64,000 nucleotides of DNA from Caulobacter sp. BP25 (GTDB lineage: Bacteria; Pseudomonadota; Alphaproteobacteria; Caulobacterales; Caulobacteraceae): positions 124,001-188,000 of the forward strand of contig NZ_PEGH01000018.1 of NCBI RefSeq assembly GCF_002737755.1. The letters run 5' to 3'. This document shows, piece after piece, positions 16,859 to 26,609 of the stretch (the first letter of the stretch is position 1; each line of letters starts with the position of its first letter). Under the pieces are notes generated by a model. The model saw only the letters and a program-made list of their open reading frames with translations. It was not told the DNA's origin and searched no databases. The translations under genes were made by a program, and so were the position numbers.

Positions 16859-17616
16859 ACCTCTATGCGATCAAGGCCATCTACAAGTTCGAGATGGCGC
16901 GGTGGTTCCGCACCCTGGCCCAGAGCGTCATCTCGCCGGTGCTGTCGACCAGCCTCTATTTCGTGGTGTTCGGCTCGGCCATCGGCTCGCGCATGCAGGC
17001 CATCGACGGGATCAGCTACGGCGCCTTCATCGTGCCGGGCCTGATCATGCTGTCGCTGCTCAGCGAGAGCATCTCCAACGCCTCGTTCGGCATCTACATG
17101 CCCAAGTGGGCCGGCACGATCTATGAGCTGCTGTCGGCGCCCGTCGCCTGGTACGAGGCCGTGGCCGGCTATGTCGGGGCGGCGGCGACCAAGTCGATCT
17201 GCCTCGGTTTGCTGATCCTGGCGACGGCGCGGATCTTCGTGCCGTTCGAAATCGCCCACCCGTTCGTGATGCTGCTGTTCCTGGTGCTGACGTCGGTGAC
17301 CTTCAGCCTGTTTGGCTTCATCATCGGGGTCTGGGCCGACGACTTCCAGAAGCTGCAGATCGTGCCGCTGCTGATCGTCACGCCGCTGACCTTCCTGGGC
17401 GGCAGCTTCTACTCGATCAAGATGCTGCCGGAGCTCTGGCAGAAGATCACCCTGTTCAACCCGGTCGTCTATCTGATCAGCGGCTTCCGCTGGGCCTTCT
17501 ACGGCCAGTCGGACGTCGGCGTTGGCGTCAGCCTCGCCATGACGGCGGTGTTCCTGGCGGCGTGCCTGACGGCGGTCTGGTGGATCTTCAAGACCGGGTA
17601 CCGGCTGAAGGTCTAG
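16855..17616 (+). CDS. ABC-2 type transporter permease
   Basis: A 253-residue inner-membrane permease with six predicted helices: [16 protein letters not shown] near the N-terminus, the ABC-2 signature region ([23 protein letters not shown]) and the later [18 protein letters not shown], where the GGxF(Y/F)S motif is typical of YadH/NodJ-like permeases. It overlaps the ATPase gene by 4 bp. Its TAG stop shares CTAG with the stop of the convergent resolvase-like gene. Confidence 0.93.
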   Translation: MNLYAIKAIYKFEMARWFRTLAQSVISPVLSTSLYFVVFGSAIGSRMQAIDGISYGAFIVPGLIMLSLLSESISNASFGIYMPKWAGTIYELLSAPVAWYEAVAGYVGAAATKSICLGLLILATARIFVPFEIAHPFVMLLFLVLTSVTFSLFGFIIGVWADDFQKLQIVPLLIVTPLTFLGGSFYSIKMLPELWQKITLFNPVVYLISGFRWAFYGQSDVGVGVSLAMTAVFLAACLTAVWWIFKTGYRLKV

Positions 17617-18095
17617 TCTTCGTCCTCGTCTTCCGTGTCCTCGGCCTCGGCCGGGGGCGCCGCCTTCAGCCCCTTCAACCCGCCCGCCTTGGCGCCCTTG
17701 GCGACCAGGGCGGTTTCGGCGCGGCGGACCATGGCGCGCTCGCCGTTGAAGGCGGCCAGGGCCTGGCAGGCCTCGAAGAACCCAGAGTCCTGGCGCGTGT
17801 CGATCTCGGGCTGCTGGACGACCAGGTGCAGGCCGCGCGCGCGCAGCTTCAGCACGACGTCCATCACCGCCACCAGATCGCCGCCAAGCGCGTGAAGGCT
17901 TGGTGCGGCTAGCACGCCGCCAGGCTCCAGGGCTTCAAGGGCGCGCTCGAGGCCCGGCCGCACGACGCCCGAGGCCAGGCAGCGGTCGCTGAACACCTGC
18001 TCGCAGCCCAGCAGCAGCAGGCGCTCCTCCTGGGCGGGACTGAAGAACACCCCTGGCGCGGGCGGCACGCGATAGTAGCCGACGAATTTCATCAT
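17613..18095 (-). CDS. Serine resolvase N-terminal-like protein lacking catalytic residues
   Basis: A 160-residue protein that follows the resolvase/invertase N-terminal pattern: KFVGYYRV at the first strand, [45 protein letters not shown], then [17 protein letters not shown] and [14 protein letters not shown]. In active enzymes YxRVS carries the nucleophile and S/D-R-LGR the catalytic arginines; here they read YYRVPP and SLHALGG, so strand exchange should be impossible. There is no DNA-binding C-terminal domain; it ends in an acidic tail rich in Glu and Asp. The start at 18095 (two adjacent ATGs) is preferred, although the frame stays open to 18149. Function unknown. Confidence 0.8.
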   Translation of the reverse strand: MMKFVGYYRVPPAPGVFFSPAQEERLLLLGCEQVFSDRCLASGVVRPGLERALEALEPGGVLAAPSLHALGGDLVAVMDVVLKLRARGLHLVVQQPEIDTRQDSGFFEACQALAAFNGERAMVRRAETALVAKGAKAGGLKGLKAAPPAEAEDTEDEDED

Positions 18096-18180
18096 CCGCC
18101 CATCGCAAACCCGCCGCCCTCTGGCGAGGGGAAAACCGCGACCGCCCACAGACTTCGCGGGCGGTCGCGGTCAGGCGGGG

Positions 18181-19035
18181 CTAGAGCGACTCCAGGACGC
18201 CCGCGACGAACGCCGCCCAGGGCGTGGTCGGACGACCGATCAGGCGCGAGAGCTGGCGACCGTCGTCGAACAGCCCGCCCTGGGCGGCGCCGACGTCCGA
18301 TTGGGCGAGCATGGCGGCCACCGGCGGCGGCAGGCCGATGCTCTTCAGAACCTCGGCGTAGGCGGCTTCCGGCAGGTTGTTATAGGGCAGGTCGCGGCCG
18401 GTCTGGCGCGAGGCTTCGGCGGCGAGATCGGCCATGGTGAACGCCTCGTCGCCAGCCAGCTCATAGGTCTTGCCCGCGTGGCCTTCGCTGGTCAGCACCA
18501 CGGCTGCGGCGTCGGCATAGTCGGCCCGCGTGGCGGCCGAGATGCGGCCTTCGCCCGCGCTGCCGACAAAGGCGCCAGCGTGAAGCGCGCCGGCGATCGC
18601 GCCCGCGTAGTTCTCCAGGTACCAGCTGTTGCGCAGCAGGGTGTAGGCGAGGCCGGACTCGCGGATCATCGCCTCGGTCGCGTGGTGCTCGACGCCCAGG
18701 CCGATCGGCGTGGTGTCGGCGCTCAGGATGCTCGTATAGACGATCCGCTCGACGCCGGCGGCCTTGGCGGCTTCGATCACGTTGCGGTGCTGGGGCACGC
18801 GTTGGCCAATGGCGTCGCTGGAGATCAGCAGCAGCACATCGACGCCCGCCAGCGCCGCCGTCAGGGTCTCGGGCTTGTCATAGTCGGCGGCGCGAGCCGG
18901 AACGCCCAGGTCGGCGGCCTTGGCCGGATCGCGAACCAGGGCGACGAGGGTCTCGGCCGGCGCGCGGGTCTTCAGCTGCTCGATGACCAGTCGGCCCAGT
19001 TGGCCGGTGGCGCCGGTGACGGCGATGATCGTCAT
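18181..19035 (-). CDS. NAD(P)-binding quinone reductase-like protein (NmrA/QorB type)
   Basis: An atypical short-chain dehydrogenase of 284 residues: N-terminal Rossmann motif VTGATGQLG, then LVRDP, DVLLLISSD and the NmrA-like SGLAYTLLRNSWYLENY. It resembles QorB/YtfG NAD(P)H:quinone oxidoreductases, which reduce quinones in stress responses. It is divergent from an HxlR regulator gene, the standard QorR/QorB arrangement. No YxxxK active site is expected for this group. Confidence 0.87.
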   Translation of the reverse strand: MTIIAVTGATGQLGRLVIEQLKTRAPAETLVALVRDPAKAADLGVPARAADYDKPETLTAALAGVDVLLLISSDAIGQRVPQHRNVIEAAKAAGVERIVYTSILSADTTPIGLGVEHHATEAMIRESGLAYTLLRNSWYLENYAGAIAGALHAGAFVGSAGEGRISAATRADYADAAAVVLTSEGHAGKTYELAGDEAFTMADLAAEASRQTGRDLPYNNLPEAAYAEVLKSIGLPPPVAAMLAQSDVGAAQGGLFDDGRQLSRLIGRPTTPWAAFVAGVLESL

Positions 19036-19081
19036 GTTCCTGCTCCTGTTTAGCGGACGATCGTCATCTAGGAGACTTGCT

Positions 19082-19096
19082 TACTTTTCATAAGTA
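19082..19096. promoter_or_regulatory. Candidate HxlR (QorR-like) operator
   Basis: TACTT-TTCAT-AAGTA is a perfect inverted repeat with a 5-bp spacer in the intergenic region between the quinone reductase-like gene and its divergent HxlR regulator. A second palindrome (GTACGTAC, 19094-19101) abuts it. TACT...AGTA half-sites match those described for YodB/QorR-type HxlR proteins. Confidence 0.6.
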
Positions 19097-19113
19097 CGTA
19101 CATGAAGGTAAGT

Positions 19114-19560
19114 ATGGAAAAGCCCGATCCTTCCGAAACGGCCCCGCGCCGACCGCTCTCCGAGATCATCGCCAATGGCGGCATGCAGGGGAACCTGATG
19201 GCGGCGGCCTGCCCCTCGCGCGAGGTGCTGAACCACGTCACCAGCCGCTGGGGCGTTCTGGTGCTGATGGCGTTGGAGACCCGCACCCTGCGGTTCAGCC
19301 AGCTGAAGCGTCAGATCGGCGGCGTCAGCGAGCGGATGCTGGCCCAGACGCTCAAGCACCTGGAGGGCGACGGCTTCGTGCGCCGCCAGGCCTTCGAGGT
19401 CGTGCCGCCGCATGTCGAGTACAGTCTCACGCCGCTGGGTCTGGAGGTCGCCGAGCGGGTGCGAAGCCTCGCCGACTGGATCGAGGTGAGCCTGCCCCGC
19501 ATCCTGCCCCATTGGGATCCCGAGGCGCTGGTGGCCTACGCGCCAGAGACGGTCGCTTAA
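19114..19560 (+). CDS. HxlR-family transcriptional regulator (QorR-like)
   Basis: A 148-residue winged-helix regulator. The HxlR core starts at CPSREVLNHVTSRWGVLVLMALE, with the cysteine ahead of helix 1, and the recognition region is RMLAQTLKHLEGDGFVRRQ. The ATG at 19114 has GAAGG five bases upstream; an ATG four codons earlier (19102) lacks one. It is divergent from the quinone reductase-like gene and probably represses it until a cysteine is modified. Its TAA shares TTAA with the stop of the convergent AraC-type gene. Confidence 0.88.
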   Translation: MEKPDPSETAPRRPLSEIIANGGMQGNLMAAACPSREVLNHVTSRWGVLVLMALETRTLRFSQLKRQIGGVSERMLAQTLKHLEGDGFVRRQAFEVVPPHVEYSLTPLGLEVAERVRSLADWIEVSLPRILPHWDPEALVAYAPETVA

Positions 19561-20516
19561 GTCGTGGCGAACCGAGCGCGGTAGGCGCCGGGCGTCGTGG
19601 CGAACTGGCGGCGGAAGTGGTGGCGCAGGGCTGGCGCGCCCAGCCCCACGGCGGCGGCGATCTGGTCGATCCCGGCCGAGGAGGTTTCCAGCAGGTCGCG
19701 GGCGCGGTTCAGACGGGCCGCCAGCAGCCAGCGGGCGGGCGTCTGGCCCGTCCCCGCCTCGAACCGGCGCAGGAAGGTGCGCTGGCTCATTCCGGCGGCT
19801 TCGGCCAGGGCGCGAATGGTGTGCTCGCCCGAAAGATCGCCCCGCATCCGGTCTAGGATCGGCGATAGGCGCGAGGCCTCATGCGTGCTCGGCACCGGCC
19901 GGTCGATGAACTGGGCCTGGCCGCCGTCACGGTGGGGCGGGATCACCAGGCGGCGCGCCACGGTGTTGGCCGCTTCCGGGCCGAAGTCTCGACGGATCAA
20001 ATGCAGGCCAAGATCCAGCCCCGCCGCGCTGCCCGCCGAGGTCAGGATCGTTCCCTCGTCGACATAGAGGACGTCCGGCAGGACCTCGATCGCGGGATGG
20101 CGCGTCCGCAGCGTCTCGGCGTAGCGCCAGTGGGTCGTGGCCCGACGCCCATCCAGCAAGCCGGTCGCCGCCAGGACGAAGACCCCAGAGCAGATCGACA
20201 TCAGCCGCGCGCCCCCCGCGTGGGCGGCCTTCAACGCCTGGACCAAGGGCGTGGGAACAGGCTGGTCGGCTCCCCGCCAGCCCGGCGCGACGATGAGGCT
20301 GGCCCCCGCGAGCAGCTCAAGTCCGCCGTCGGCCGCGATCCGCACGCCGCCCAGGCCCCTCAGGTCGCCCGGCTCGACGGCGGCCGTGGCGAACCGATAC
20401 CAGCCTTCGCCCATCTCTGGCCGGGGCAGGCCGAACAGTTCGACCGCCACCCCGAACTCGAAGGTGCAAAGGCCGTCATAGGCGAGCGCCACGACCAGCG
20501 GCGAGGGGTTTGGCAT
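19557..20516 (-). CDS. AraC-family regulator with DJ-1/GATase1-like domain (FtrA/GlxA type)
   Basis: A 319-residue protein. Residues ~1-185 are a class I amidotransferase-like domain (LVVALAYDGLCTFEFGVAVELFG, SICSGVFVLAATGLLDGR with the nucleophile-elbow cysteine, ILTSAGSAAGLDLGLHL). Residues ~210-310 are the AraC double helix-turn-helix (SQRTFLRRFEAGTGQTPARWLLAARL, VGLGAPALRHHFRRQFATTPGAYR). FtrA-like proteins often control a neighbouring rhodanese gene, and one is divergent here (20604). Start 20516 (MPNPSP) is preferred; the frame extends to an ATG at 20531. Confidence 0.88.
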   Translation of the reverse strand: MPNPSPLVVALAYDGLCTFEFGVAVELFGLPRPEMGEGWYRFATAAVEPGDLRGLGGVRIAADGGLELLAGASLIVAPGWRGADQPVPTPLVQALKAAHAGGARLMSICSGVFVLAATGLLDGRRATTHWRYAETLRTRHPAIEVLPDVLYVDEGTILTSAGSAAGLDLGLHLIRRDFGPEAANTVARRLVIPPHRDGGQAQFIDRPVPSTHEASRLSPILDRMRGDLSGEHTIRALAEAAGMSQRTFLRRFEAGTGQTPARWLLAARLNRARDLLETSSAGIDQIAAAVGLGAPALRHHFRRQFATTPGAYRARFATT

Positions 20517-20603
20517 GATCTTTACGCTCAATGTCGATCTTGCCAGCTAACGCGACCTTCGCCGGCGAGGCAAGTCTGTGGCGTTCGCAAAACGGAGGCC
20601 CCA

Positions 20604-21017
20604 ATGAGCTTTGTGTCCGAGATTCCCGCCGCCTCGCCCGAGGTCGCCGCCGCCCACTTCGCCGCGCGCCTGTCGCTGGAGACCGACTGCGCCGACGTCG
20701 CCGCCGCGATGCAGGCCGGCCAGGTCGACTTTGTCCTGTTACAAGTGGTGGGTTCGCCCCAGGCCTATGCCCGCCGCCATGTGCCAGGCGCGCTGCACCT
20801 GCGCCACGCCGACATCACCGCCGAGCGCATGGCGTCATGGCCCGCCGAGACCCTGTTCGTGGTCTATTGCGCTGGTCCGCACTGCAACGGCGCCGACCGC
20901 GCGGCGTTGAAGCTGGCGCGGCTGGGGCGTCCGGTGAAGCTGATGATCGGTGGGATCACCGGCTGGGCCGACGAGGGCCTGCCGTTCGCCGAAGGGCCGG
21001 AGCCGGGCCGCCTTTAG
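20604..21017 (+). CDS. Rhodanese-like domain protein
   Basis: A 137-residue single rhodanese domain: [14 protein letters not shown] segment ([12 protein letters not shown]), the active-site loop [12 protein letters not shown] whose cysteine would carry persulfide sulfur, and [13 protein letters not shown] near the end. It likely moves sulfane sulfur or cyanide. The ribosome site ACGGAGG precedes the ATG at 20604. It is divergent from an FtrA-type regulator, which probably controls it, and its stop shares TTAG with rnhA. Confidence 0.88.
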   Translation: MSFVSEIPAASPEVAAAHFAARLSLETDCADVAAAMQAGQVDFVLLQVVGSPQAYARRHVPGALHLRHADITAERMASWPAETLFVVYCAGPHCNGADRAALKLARLGRPVKLMIGGITGWADEGLPFAEGPEPGRL

Positions 21018-21463
21018 CCGAAGCGCGGGTTGGCCTGGCGCAGGCCTTCATTGGCCAGGGCGTCGGCGCGTTCGTTCAGCGGATGGCCGGCGTGGCCCTT
21101 GACCCAGCGCCAGTCGACGTCGTGCCGCGAGCGGGCGGCGTCGAGCCGCTTCCAGAGGTCGTCGTTCTTGACCGGGCTCTTGTCGGCCGTCTTCCAGCCG
21201 CGCGCCTTCCAGCCCCGAATCCACTCCTGAATGCCCTTCATGACGTACTGGCTGTCGGTGTGCAGCTCGACCTTGCAGGGGCGGTTCAGGAGTTCCAGCG
21301 CCTGGATGGCGGCCATCAGCTCCATGCGGTTGTTGGTCGTCGCCGGCTCGCCGCCGCAGATCTCTTTCTTCTTGTCGCCATAGAACAGGATGGCGCCCCA
21401 GCCGCCGGGGCCCGGATTCCCCTTGCAGGCCCCGTCGGTATAGATCGTGACCTTCGGCGTCAT
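21014..21463 (-). CDS. rnhA: Ribonuclease HI
   Basis: Cleaves the RNA strand of RNA-DNA hybrids, removing primers and R-loops. The 149-residue protein matches family length and has the DEDD carboxylates: Asp10 in [16 protein letters not shown], Glu in NNRMEL, Asp in TDSQYV and Asp in NERADALA, plus the handle region [10 protein letters not shown]. The start overlaps the stop of thrB (ATGA), an order (thrB-rnhA) common in alphaproteobacteria. Confidence 0.97.
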   Translation of the reverse strand: MTPKVTIYTDGACKGNPGPGGWGAILFYGDKKKEICGGEPATTNNRMELMAAIQALELLNRPCKVELHTDSQYVMKGIQEWIRGWKARGWKTADKSPVKNDDLWKRLDAARSRHDVDWRWVKGHAGHPLNERADALANEGLRQANPRFG

Positions 21464-22413
21464 GCGAACAGCACAAGGCCCTCGCGGTGGACGGCCAGCT
21501 TGCGCTCGTACTCCAGCGGGTCCTTGGGCTTGACCAGCGCGCCGGCGGGCGTCGCGCCCCAGTCGGCCAGGCGCGTCAGGAAGAAGCGCATGGCCGCGCC
21601 GCGCGCCAGGATCGGCAGGGCTTCCTTTTCGGCCGGGCTCAGCGGTCGGCGGCGCTCATAGCCATTCAGCAGCGCCTTGGCGGCGGTGACATTGAAACTG
21701 CCGTCGGCCTCGAAGCACCAGGCGTTCAGCGTCACGGCCACGTCGTAGGCATAGCTGTCGTCGCAGGCGAAATAGAAGTCGATCGCTGCGGCGAACTTGC
21801 CGTCCTGCTGGAAGAAGACGTTATCGGGGAAATAGTCGGCGTGGACCGTGCCAGAGGGCAGGTTGCGCGGCCACATCAGGGCCAGCTGCGCCAGGTCGTT
21901 GTCGATGGTCGCCGACAGACCCGGCTTCAGGGCTTCGGCGGCCTTGCGGTGCTTGGCAAACAGCGGCGCCCAGGCGGCCTGGCCCAGGTCGTTGGCGCGA
22001 CGGGCGGGATAGCCCTCGCCGGCTAGGTGCAGCCAGGCCAGACCTTCGCCGGCTTCGCGGCAGTGGGCGACGGTCGGCTTGCGCGCCGACAGGCCCGGCA
22101 TGAACTCGACGATGGCGGCGGGTTTGTCGCGCAAGGTCGCCAGCGTGGCGCCCTTGCGATCCGGCACGGGCCGCGCGCTGGGATAGCCCTTGTCGGCCAG
22201 CCAGGTCAGCAGGTTCAGGAAATAGGGCAGGTCGTCGGCCTTCACCCGCCGCTCGTAGACGGTCAGGATGTAGCGACCCTTCTCCGTCTCCAGCAGGAAG
22301 TTGGAGTTCTCCACGCCTTCGGCGATGCCCTTGAACGCCAGCGGCGCCCCCAGGTCATAGCCCTCCAGGAAGGCGGAGAGTTCGTCGTCGGTGATGTCGG
22401 TATAGACGGCCAT
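21460..22413 (-). CDS. thrB: Homoserine kinase (ThrB type II)
   Basis: Phosphorylates homoserine for threonine synthesis. The 317-residue protein is the aminoglycoside-phosphotransferase-like form used by alpha- and gammaproteobacteria, not the GHMP form. It starts [22 protein letters not shown], has the nucleotide-site [11 protein letters not shown], the catalytic loop [14 protein letters not shown] and the metal-binding [17 protein letters not shown]. The ATG at 22413 matches the family start; the frame open further upstream runs through a hairpin. It is translationally coupled to rnhA. Confidence 0.95.
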   Translation of the reverse strand: MAVYTDITDDELSAFLEGYDLGAPLAFKGIAEGVENSNFLLETEKGRYILTVYERRVKADDLPYFLNLLTWLADKGYPSARPVPDRKGATLATLRDKPAAIVEFMPGLSARKPTVAHCREAGEGLAWLHLAGEGYPARRANDLGQAAWAPLFAKHRKAAEALKPGLSATIDNDLAQLALMWPRNLPSGTVHADYFPDNVFFQQDGKFAAAIDFYFACDDSYAYDVAVTLNAWCFEADGSFNVTAAKALLNGYERRRPLSPAEKEALPILARGAAMRFFLTRLADWGATPAGALVKPKDPLEYERKLAVHREGLVLFA

Positions 22414-22530
22414 GACGCGGGGATGCGGGAGCCGGCGCTGGCGGTCAAGGGGGTGGTGGGCCTTGCCGGTCTCCGTCAGGCGCCCTTCCTCGCGGAAGGG
22501 GCCATCCTTACATCTCACGGCGAGACGATC

Positions 22531-22619
22531 GCAGGGCTGATCAGGTTGCTCAAGGACGGCTTCGCCGCCGCGGAGCGGCCGCCCGCGGGGCGGTCCTTGA
22601 CCAACCTGATCAGCCCTGC
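22531..22619. repeat. 30-bp inverted repeat forming a large hairpin upstream of thrB
   Basis: Left arm 22531-22560 and right arm 22590-22619 match at 28 of 30 positions when reverse-complemented; the outer 18 bp (GCAGGGCTGATCAGGTTG) are exact. The 29-bp loop is itself GC-rich and partly self-complementary (CCGCGG...CCGCGG). It lies about 120 bp upstream of thrB and overlaps the 3' end of a small minus-strand gene. Possible roles are a terminator, leader structure or a mobile palindromic element. Confidence 0.7.
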
Positions 22620-22972
22620 ACGCTGCAGCCTCCAAGAGATTTAAGGATCGCACCGACCTCGGGAGGTCGGGTGGCGGCCCTAGGCGGACCTTGCCTCGGC
22701 GAGGCGTTCTGCATGCTCCAGAATTTGGTGAAGGTCAGCACCGGGCGCAATGGCCCGTTATCGGTGATCGGGCAGCTCTCGAACTCATCCCAGTCCCATT
22801 CACCACCATTGTTGTCGAGGAAGTCACGGAGGAAGCCAGCGACTTCGTCCGCGCTACGATCGACAGTCTTCTTTCCATGCCAAAAACTAGCAAGCAGAGC
22901 GAGCGGCACGGCTATGGGGGCGAGCAGAACGGCCCGCCAGCCGGTGATCACTAATGGTGAGGTCCGCTGCAT
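22610..22972 (-). CDS. Hypothetical protein with signal-anchor and WDWDEF motif
   Basis: About 120 residues: one hydrophobic helix (VLLAPIAVPLALLASFW) and then ADEVAGFLRDFLDNNGGEWDWDEFESCPITD. A similar acidic segment, xGxWDWDDF, occurs in small alphaproteobacterial proteins of unknown function. The C-terminal ~40 residues look unstructured and the stop lies inside the 30-bp hairpin arm, so the true end may have been altered. Starts at ATG 22972 or GTG 22981. Confidence 0.6.
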   Translation of the reverse strand: MQRTSPLVITGWRAVLLAPIAVPLALLASFWHGKKTVDRSADEVAGFLRDFLDNNGGEWDWDEFESCPITDNGPLRPVLTFTKFWSMQNASPRQGPPRAATRPPEVGAILKSLGGCSVQG

Positions 22973-23013
22973 TGGCGCCACGATACCTTAACAGTCGACG
23001 CCCGCCATCCACC

Positions 23014-23973
23014 CTACGCCGTCAGCAGCCGCGGCAGCTTGAACGTAATCGTCTCGCGCGCCTCGACCAGTTCCTCGACGGAGGTGTCGAAGCGGGCGGC
23101 GATCGCGTCGATGACGCCCTGCACCAGGTCTTCCGGAGCAGACGCCCCAGCGGTGAGGCCCACGCGCGAGACCCCCTCGAACCAGGTCCAGTCGATGCCC
23201 GAGGCGTCGTCGATCAGGTGAGCCTCGCGCGCGCCGGCCTTCAGGCCGACCTCTTTCAGGCGGACCGAGTTCGAGGAGTTCTTCGAGCCCACGACCAGCA
23301 CAAGCTCGGCCTGTTCGGCCAGGCGCCGGACCGCGTCCTGACGGTTGGTCGTCGCGTAGCAGATGTCTTCCTTGTGCGGGGCGGCGATGCCCGGGAAGCG
23401 CTCGCGCAGCAGGGCGACCATCTCGGCGGTGTCGTCGACCGACAGGGTTGTCTGGGTCAGGAAGGCGACGTTGCCGGCGTCCTTGGGCTCCCAAGTCGCG
23501 GCGTCGTTGATGTCCTCGATCAGGGTCACCGAGCCCTCGGGCAGCTGGCCCATGGTGCCGATCACCTCGGGGTGGCCGGCGTGGCCGATCAGGACGATCT
23601 CGCGGCCGGCGTCATAGTGCTTCTGGGCCTCGACATGGACCTTGGAGACCAGCGGGCAGGTGGCGTCGAGGAAGATCATCTCGCGCGCCTTGGCCTCGGC
23701 CGGCACCGACTTGGGCACGCCGTGGGCCGAGAACACGACCGGGCGATCGTCGGGCGCCTCGGACAGCTCCTCGATGAACACCGCGCCCAGAGCCTTCAGC
23801 CGATCGACCACGTGGCGGTTGTGGACAATCTCGTGGCGGACATAGACCGGGGCGCCGAATTTCTCGACGGCGCGCTCGACGATCTGGATGGCGCGATCGA
23901 CGCCGGCGCAGAAGCCGCGCGGGCTGGCCAGCAGCAGCGAGATCGGGCGACGGACGGGGGCGTGGGCGTTCAT
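23014..23973 (-). CDS. ispH: 4-hydroxy-3-methylbut-2-enyl diphosphate reductase
   Basis: Last step of the MEP isoprenoid pathway, giving IPP and DMAPP from HMBPP with a [4Fe-4S] cluster. The 319-residue protein has the three cluster cysteines (Cys22 in PRGFCAGV, then [11 protein letters not shown] and [11 protein letters not shown]), plus HNRHVV, the catalytic Glu in the HPEV region and [11 protein letters not shown]. Upstream is a divergent secreted protein followed by argS. Confidence 0.97.
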   Translation of the reverse strand: MNAHAPVRRPISLLLASPRGFCAGVDRAIQIVERAVEKFGAPVYVRHEIVHNRHVVDRLKALGAVFIEELSEAPDDRPVVFSAHGVPKSVPAEAKAREMIFLDATCPLVSKVHVEAQKHYDAGREIVLIGHAGHPEVIGTMGQLPEGSVTLIEDINDAATWEPKDAGNVAFLTQTTLSVDDTAEMVALLRERFPGIAAPHKEDICYATTNRQDAVRRLAEQAELVLVVGSKNSSNSVRLKEVGLKAGAREAHLIDDASGIDWTWFEGVSRVGLTAGASAPEDLVQGVIDAIAARFDTSVEELVEARETITFKLPRLLTA

Positions 23974-24117
23974 GGCGCGGAAACTAGTGGTTCCAGCCGC
24001 TGGGCGCCAGGAGTCTGCGTCGTTGCGACGTCACGCATATGCCTTTATCAGGCTGCATGACGCCGAAGGGGCCCCCGTGGCTCCGCTTGGCTCTGTCTTC
24101 TTTGCACCGGACGTTTC

Positions 24118-24807
24118 ATGCGCCGCAATTTCACGCTCGCCCTCAGCGCCCTGATGGCCGTTTCGATCGCCGCGACCACGGCGACGGCCGCCTATGCCCA
24201 GCGCGGCCCCGGCGGCGACCAGGGCGGGGGCGAAGACGACGCCGCCAAGAGGAAGAAGCGCGACGAGGAGTGGAACCAGCCCAAGGCGCCGCTGCAGCAG
24301 CTGCGCAACGCCGGTCCGTGCCCCTTCGTGAAGGTGCTGTACGACGCCAGCCGCTATGTCGAGTTCAAGGACGCCAAGGAGTCGGCTGGGCAAGCCGGCT
24401 TCACCGGCGAGATCCAGAGCCTGGCTTCGGGCTGCGCCTATAAGGGCGACGAGCCGATCAAGATCCGCATCGAGGCGCTGTTCCAGCTGGGCAAGGGACC
24501 TCAAGCCCAGGGCGACAAGCACGTCTATCGCTATTGGGTGGCGGTGACCGAGCGGAACCAGGCTGTGATCGCCAAGGAATATTTCGACCTGCCCGTGAGC
24601 TTCCCGGTCGGTCAGGACCGCACCTACGCCACCGAGACGATCGAGCAGATCACCATCCCGCGCGCCGACGCCAAGGTCAGCGGCGGCAATTTCGAGGTCC
24701 TGATCGGCTTCGACGTGACGCCGGAAATGGCGGCCTTCAACCGTGACGGCAAGCGTTTCCGCGTCCAGGCCGGTCAGGTTCAACCAGGGACTTCCACCAA
24801 GCAATGA
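24118..24807 (+). CDS. Secreted hypothetical protein upstream of argS
   Basis: A 229-residue protein with a signal peptide (residues 1-28, ending AYA-Q) and a Gly/Asp/Lys-rich segment. A beta-rich domain follows with two cysteines ([20 protein letters not shown] and [17 protein letters not shown]) and later [20 protein letters not shown] strands. It looks like a periplasmic protein conserved near argS in Caulobacterales; no function can be named. Its stop overlaps the argS start (ATGA), so it is co-translated with argS. Confidence 0.8.
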   Translation: MRRNFTLALSALMAVSIAATTATAAYAQRGPGGDQGGGEDDAAKRKKRDEEWNQPKAPLQQLRNAGPCPFVKVLYDASRYVEFKDAKESAGQAGFTGEIQSLASGCAYKGDEPIKIRIEALFQLGKGPQAQGDKHVYRYWVAVTERNQAVIAKEYFDLPVSFPVGQDRTYATETIEQITIPRADAKVSGGNFEVLIGFDVTPEMAAFNRDGKRFRVQAGQVQPGTSTKQ

Positions 24808-26606
24808 ACGATTTGAAGCGGTCCTTGAGCGAGGCGGCTTCGGCCGCGTTCCAGGCCGCAGGACTTCCTCCCGAATTCGGACGCGTCACCGCCTCCGACC
24901 GCCCCGACCTGGCTGATTTCCAGTGCAACGGCGCCCTCGCGGCGGCCAAGAGCGCCAAGCGCAATCCGCGCGAGATCGCCACGCAAGTGGTCGAGATCCT
25001 GAAAGACGATCCGCGTCTCGCCTCGGTCGAGATCGCCGGCGCCGGCTTCATCAACCTGCGGGTCAGCGACGAGGCCCTGTCGGTCCGCGCCCGCGAGATC
25101 GCCGCCGACGCCCGGACCGGCGCCCAGGTGCTGGACGCGCCGCGCCGCGTGCTGGTCGACTACGCCGGCCCCAACGTCGCCAAGCCGATGCACGTGGGCC
25201 ACCTGCGCGCCTCGATCATCGGCGAGTCGATCAAGCGCCTGTACCGCTTCCGGGGCGACGAGGTGCTGGGCGACGCCCATTTCGGCGACTGGGGTTTCCA
25301 GATGGGCCTCTTGATTAGCGCCATCCTCGACAAGGACGCCGCGATCGCCGCCCTGGTCGAAAAGCTGCCGCAGACCGCCGACGGCGCCGATCCGGCCGAC
25401 GTGGCGGCGCTGAACGCCGAGCTCGACGCCCGCATCAGCCTGGCCGACCTCGACCGAATCTATCCGGCCGCCTCGCTGCGTCAAAGAGAAGACGCCGCGT
25501 TCAAGGAGCGCGCCCGCAAGGCGACCGCCGAACTGCAGAACGGCCGCTACGGCTATCGCGTGCTGTGGAGCCACTTCGTCAAGGTCAGCCGCGTGGCCCT
25601 GGAGCGCGAATTCCACGCCCTGGGCGTCGACTTCGACCTGTGGAAGGGCGAGAGCGACGCCAATGACCTGATCGGGCCGATGGTCGATCAGCTGGAGGCA
25701 AAGGGCCTGCTGGTCGAGGACCAGGGCGCGCGCATCGTCCGAGTCTCGCGCGAGGACGACAAGCAGGACGTGCCGCCGCTGCTGGTCGTCTCGTCCGAGG
25801 GCTCGGCCATGTATGGCACGACGGATCTCGCCACGATCCTGGATCGCCGCCAGGCGTTCGACCCGCACCTGATCCTCTATTGCGTGGACCAGCGCCAGGC
25901 CCTGCACTTCGAGACGGTGTTCCGCGCCGCCTATCTGGCCGGCTATGCGGAAGAGGGCTCGCTGGAGCACATCGGCTTTGGCACGATGAACGGCGCCGAT
26001 GGCAAGCCGTTCAAGACCCGCGCCGGCGGCGTCCTGAAGCTGCACGACCTGATCGAGATGGCCCGCGAAAAGGCCCGCGAGCGCCTGCGCGAAGCCGGCC
26101 TGGGCGCCGAGCTGTCGGAAGAGGCCTTCGAAGAGACCGCACACAAGGTCGGCGTCGCGGCCCTGAAGTTCGCCGACCTGCAAAACTTCCGCGGCACGTC
26201 CTACGTCTTCGACCTCGACCGCTTCACCAGCTTCGAGGGCAAGACCGGACCTTACCTGCTGTACCAGTCGGTGCGGATCAAGAGCGTGCTGCGCAAGGCC
26301 GCCGAGGCCGGCGCGATGGTGGGCGAGATCATCATCGGCGAGCCGGCCGAGCGCGATCTGGCCATGCTGCTGGACGCCTTCGAGGGCGCTCTGTCGGAAG
26401 CCTACGACAAGAAGGCCCCGAACTTCGTCGCCGAGCACGCCTACAAGCTGGCCCAGTCGTTCTCGAAGTTCTACGCCGCCTGTCCGATCATGAGCGCCGA
26501 CAGCGACGCTCTGAGGGCCTCGCGCCTGGCCTTGGCTGAGACGACCCTGCGCCAGCTGGAGTTGGCCTTGGACCTTCTTGGCATCGAAGCGCCGGAGCGC
26601 ATGTAG
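24804..26606 (+). CDS. argS: Arginyl-tRNA synthetase
   Basis: A class I synthetase of 600 residues: N-terminal Arg-tRNA additional domain (residues ~1-95), the HIGH motif as HVGH in [12 protein letters not shown] near residue 130, and the KMSKS-region [17 protein letters not shown], which lacks the canonical lysine motif as is usual in bacterial ArgRS. The DALR anticodon-binding domain occupies about 480-600 and ends LGIEAPERM. It overlaps the upstream secreted-protein gene by 4 bp. Confidence 0.97.
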   Translation: MNDLKRSLSEAASAAFQAAGLPPEFGRVTASDRPDLADFQCNGALAAAKSAKRNPREIATQVVEILKDDPRLASVEIAGAGFINLRVSDEALSVRAREIAADARTGAQVLDAPRRVLVDYAGPNVAKPMHVGHLRASIIGESIKRLYRFRGDEVLGDAHFGDWGFQMGLLISAILDKDAAIAALVEKLPQTADGADPADVAALNAELDARISLADLDRIYPAASLRQREDAAFKERARKATAELQNGRYGYRVLWSHFVKVSRVALEREFHALGVDFDLWKGESDANDLIGPMVDQLEAKGLLVEDQGARIVRVSREDDKQDVPPLLVVSSEGSAMYGTTDLATILDRRQAFDPHLILYCVDQRQALHFETVFRAAYLAGYAEEGSLEHIGFGTMNGADGKPFKTRAGGVLKLHDLIEMAREKARERLREAGLGAELSEEAFEETAHKVGVAALKFADLQNFRGTSYVFDLDRFTSFEGKTGPYLLYQSVRIKSVLRKAAEAGAMVGEIIIGEPAERDLAMLLDAFEGALSEAYDKKAPNFVAEHAYKLAQSFSKFYAACPIMSADSDALRASRLALAETTLRQLELALDLLGIEAPERM

Positions 26607-26609
26607 GCC

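Noticed and set aside
24780..26438. 552-codon open frame on the minus strand
   Set aside because: Antisense to argS; composition is that of a complement of a real gene.
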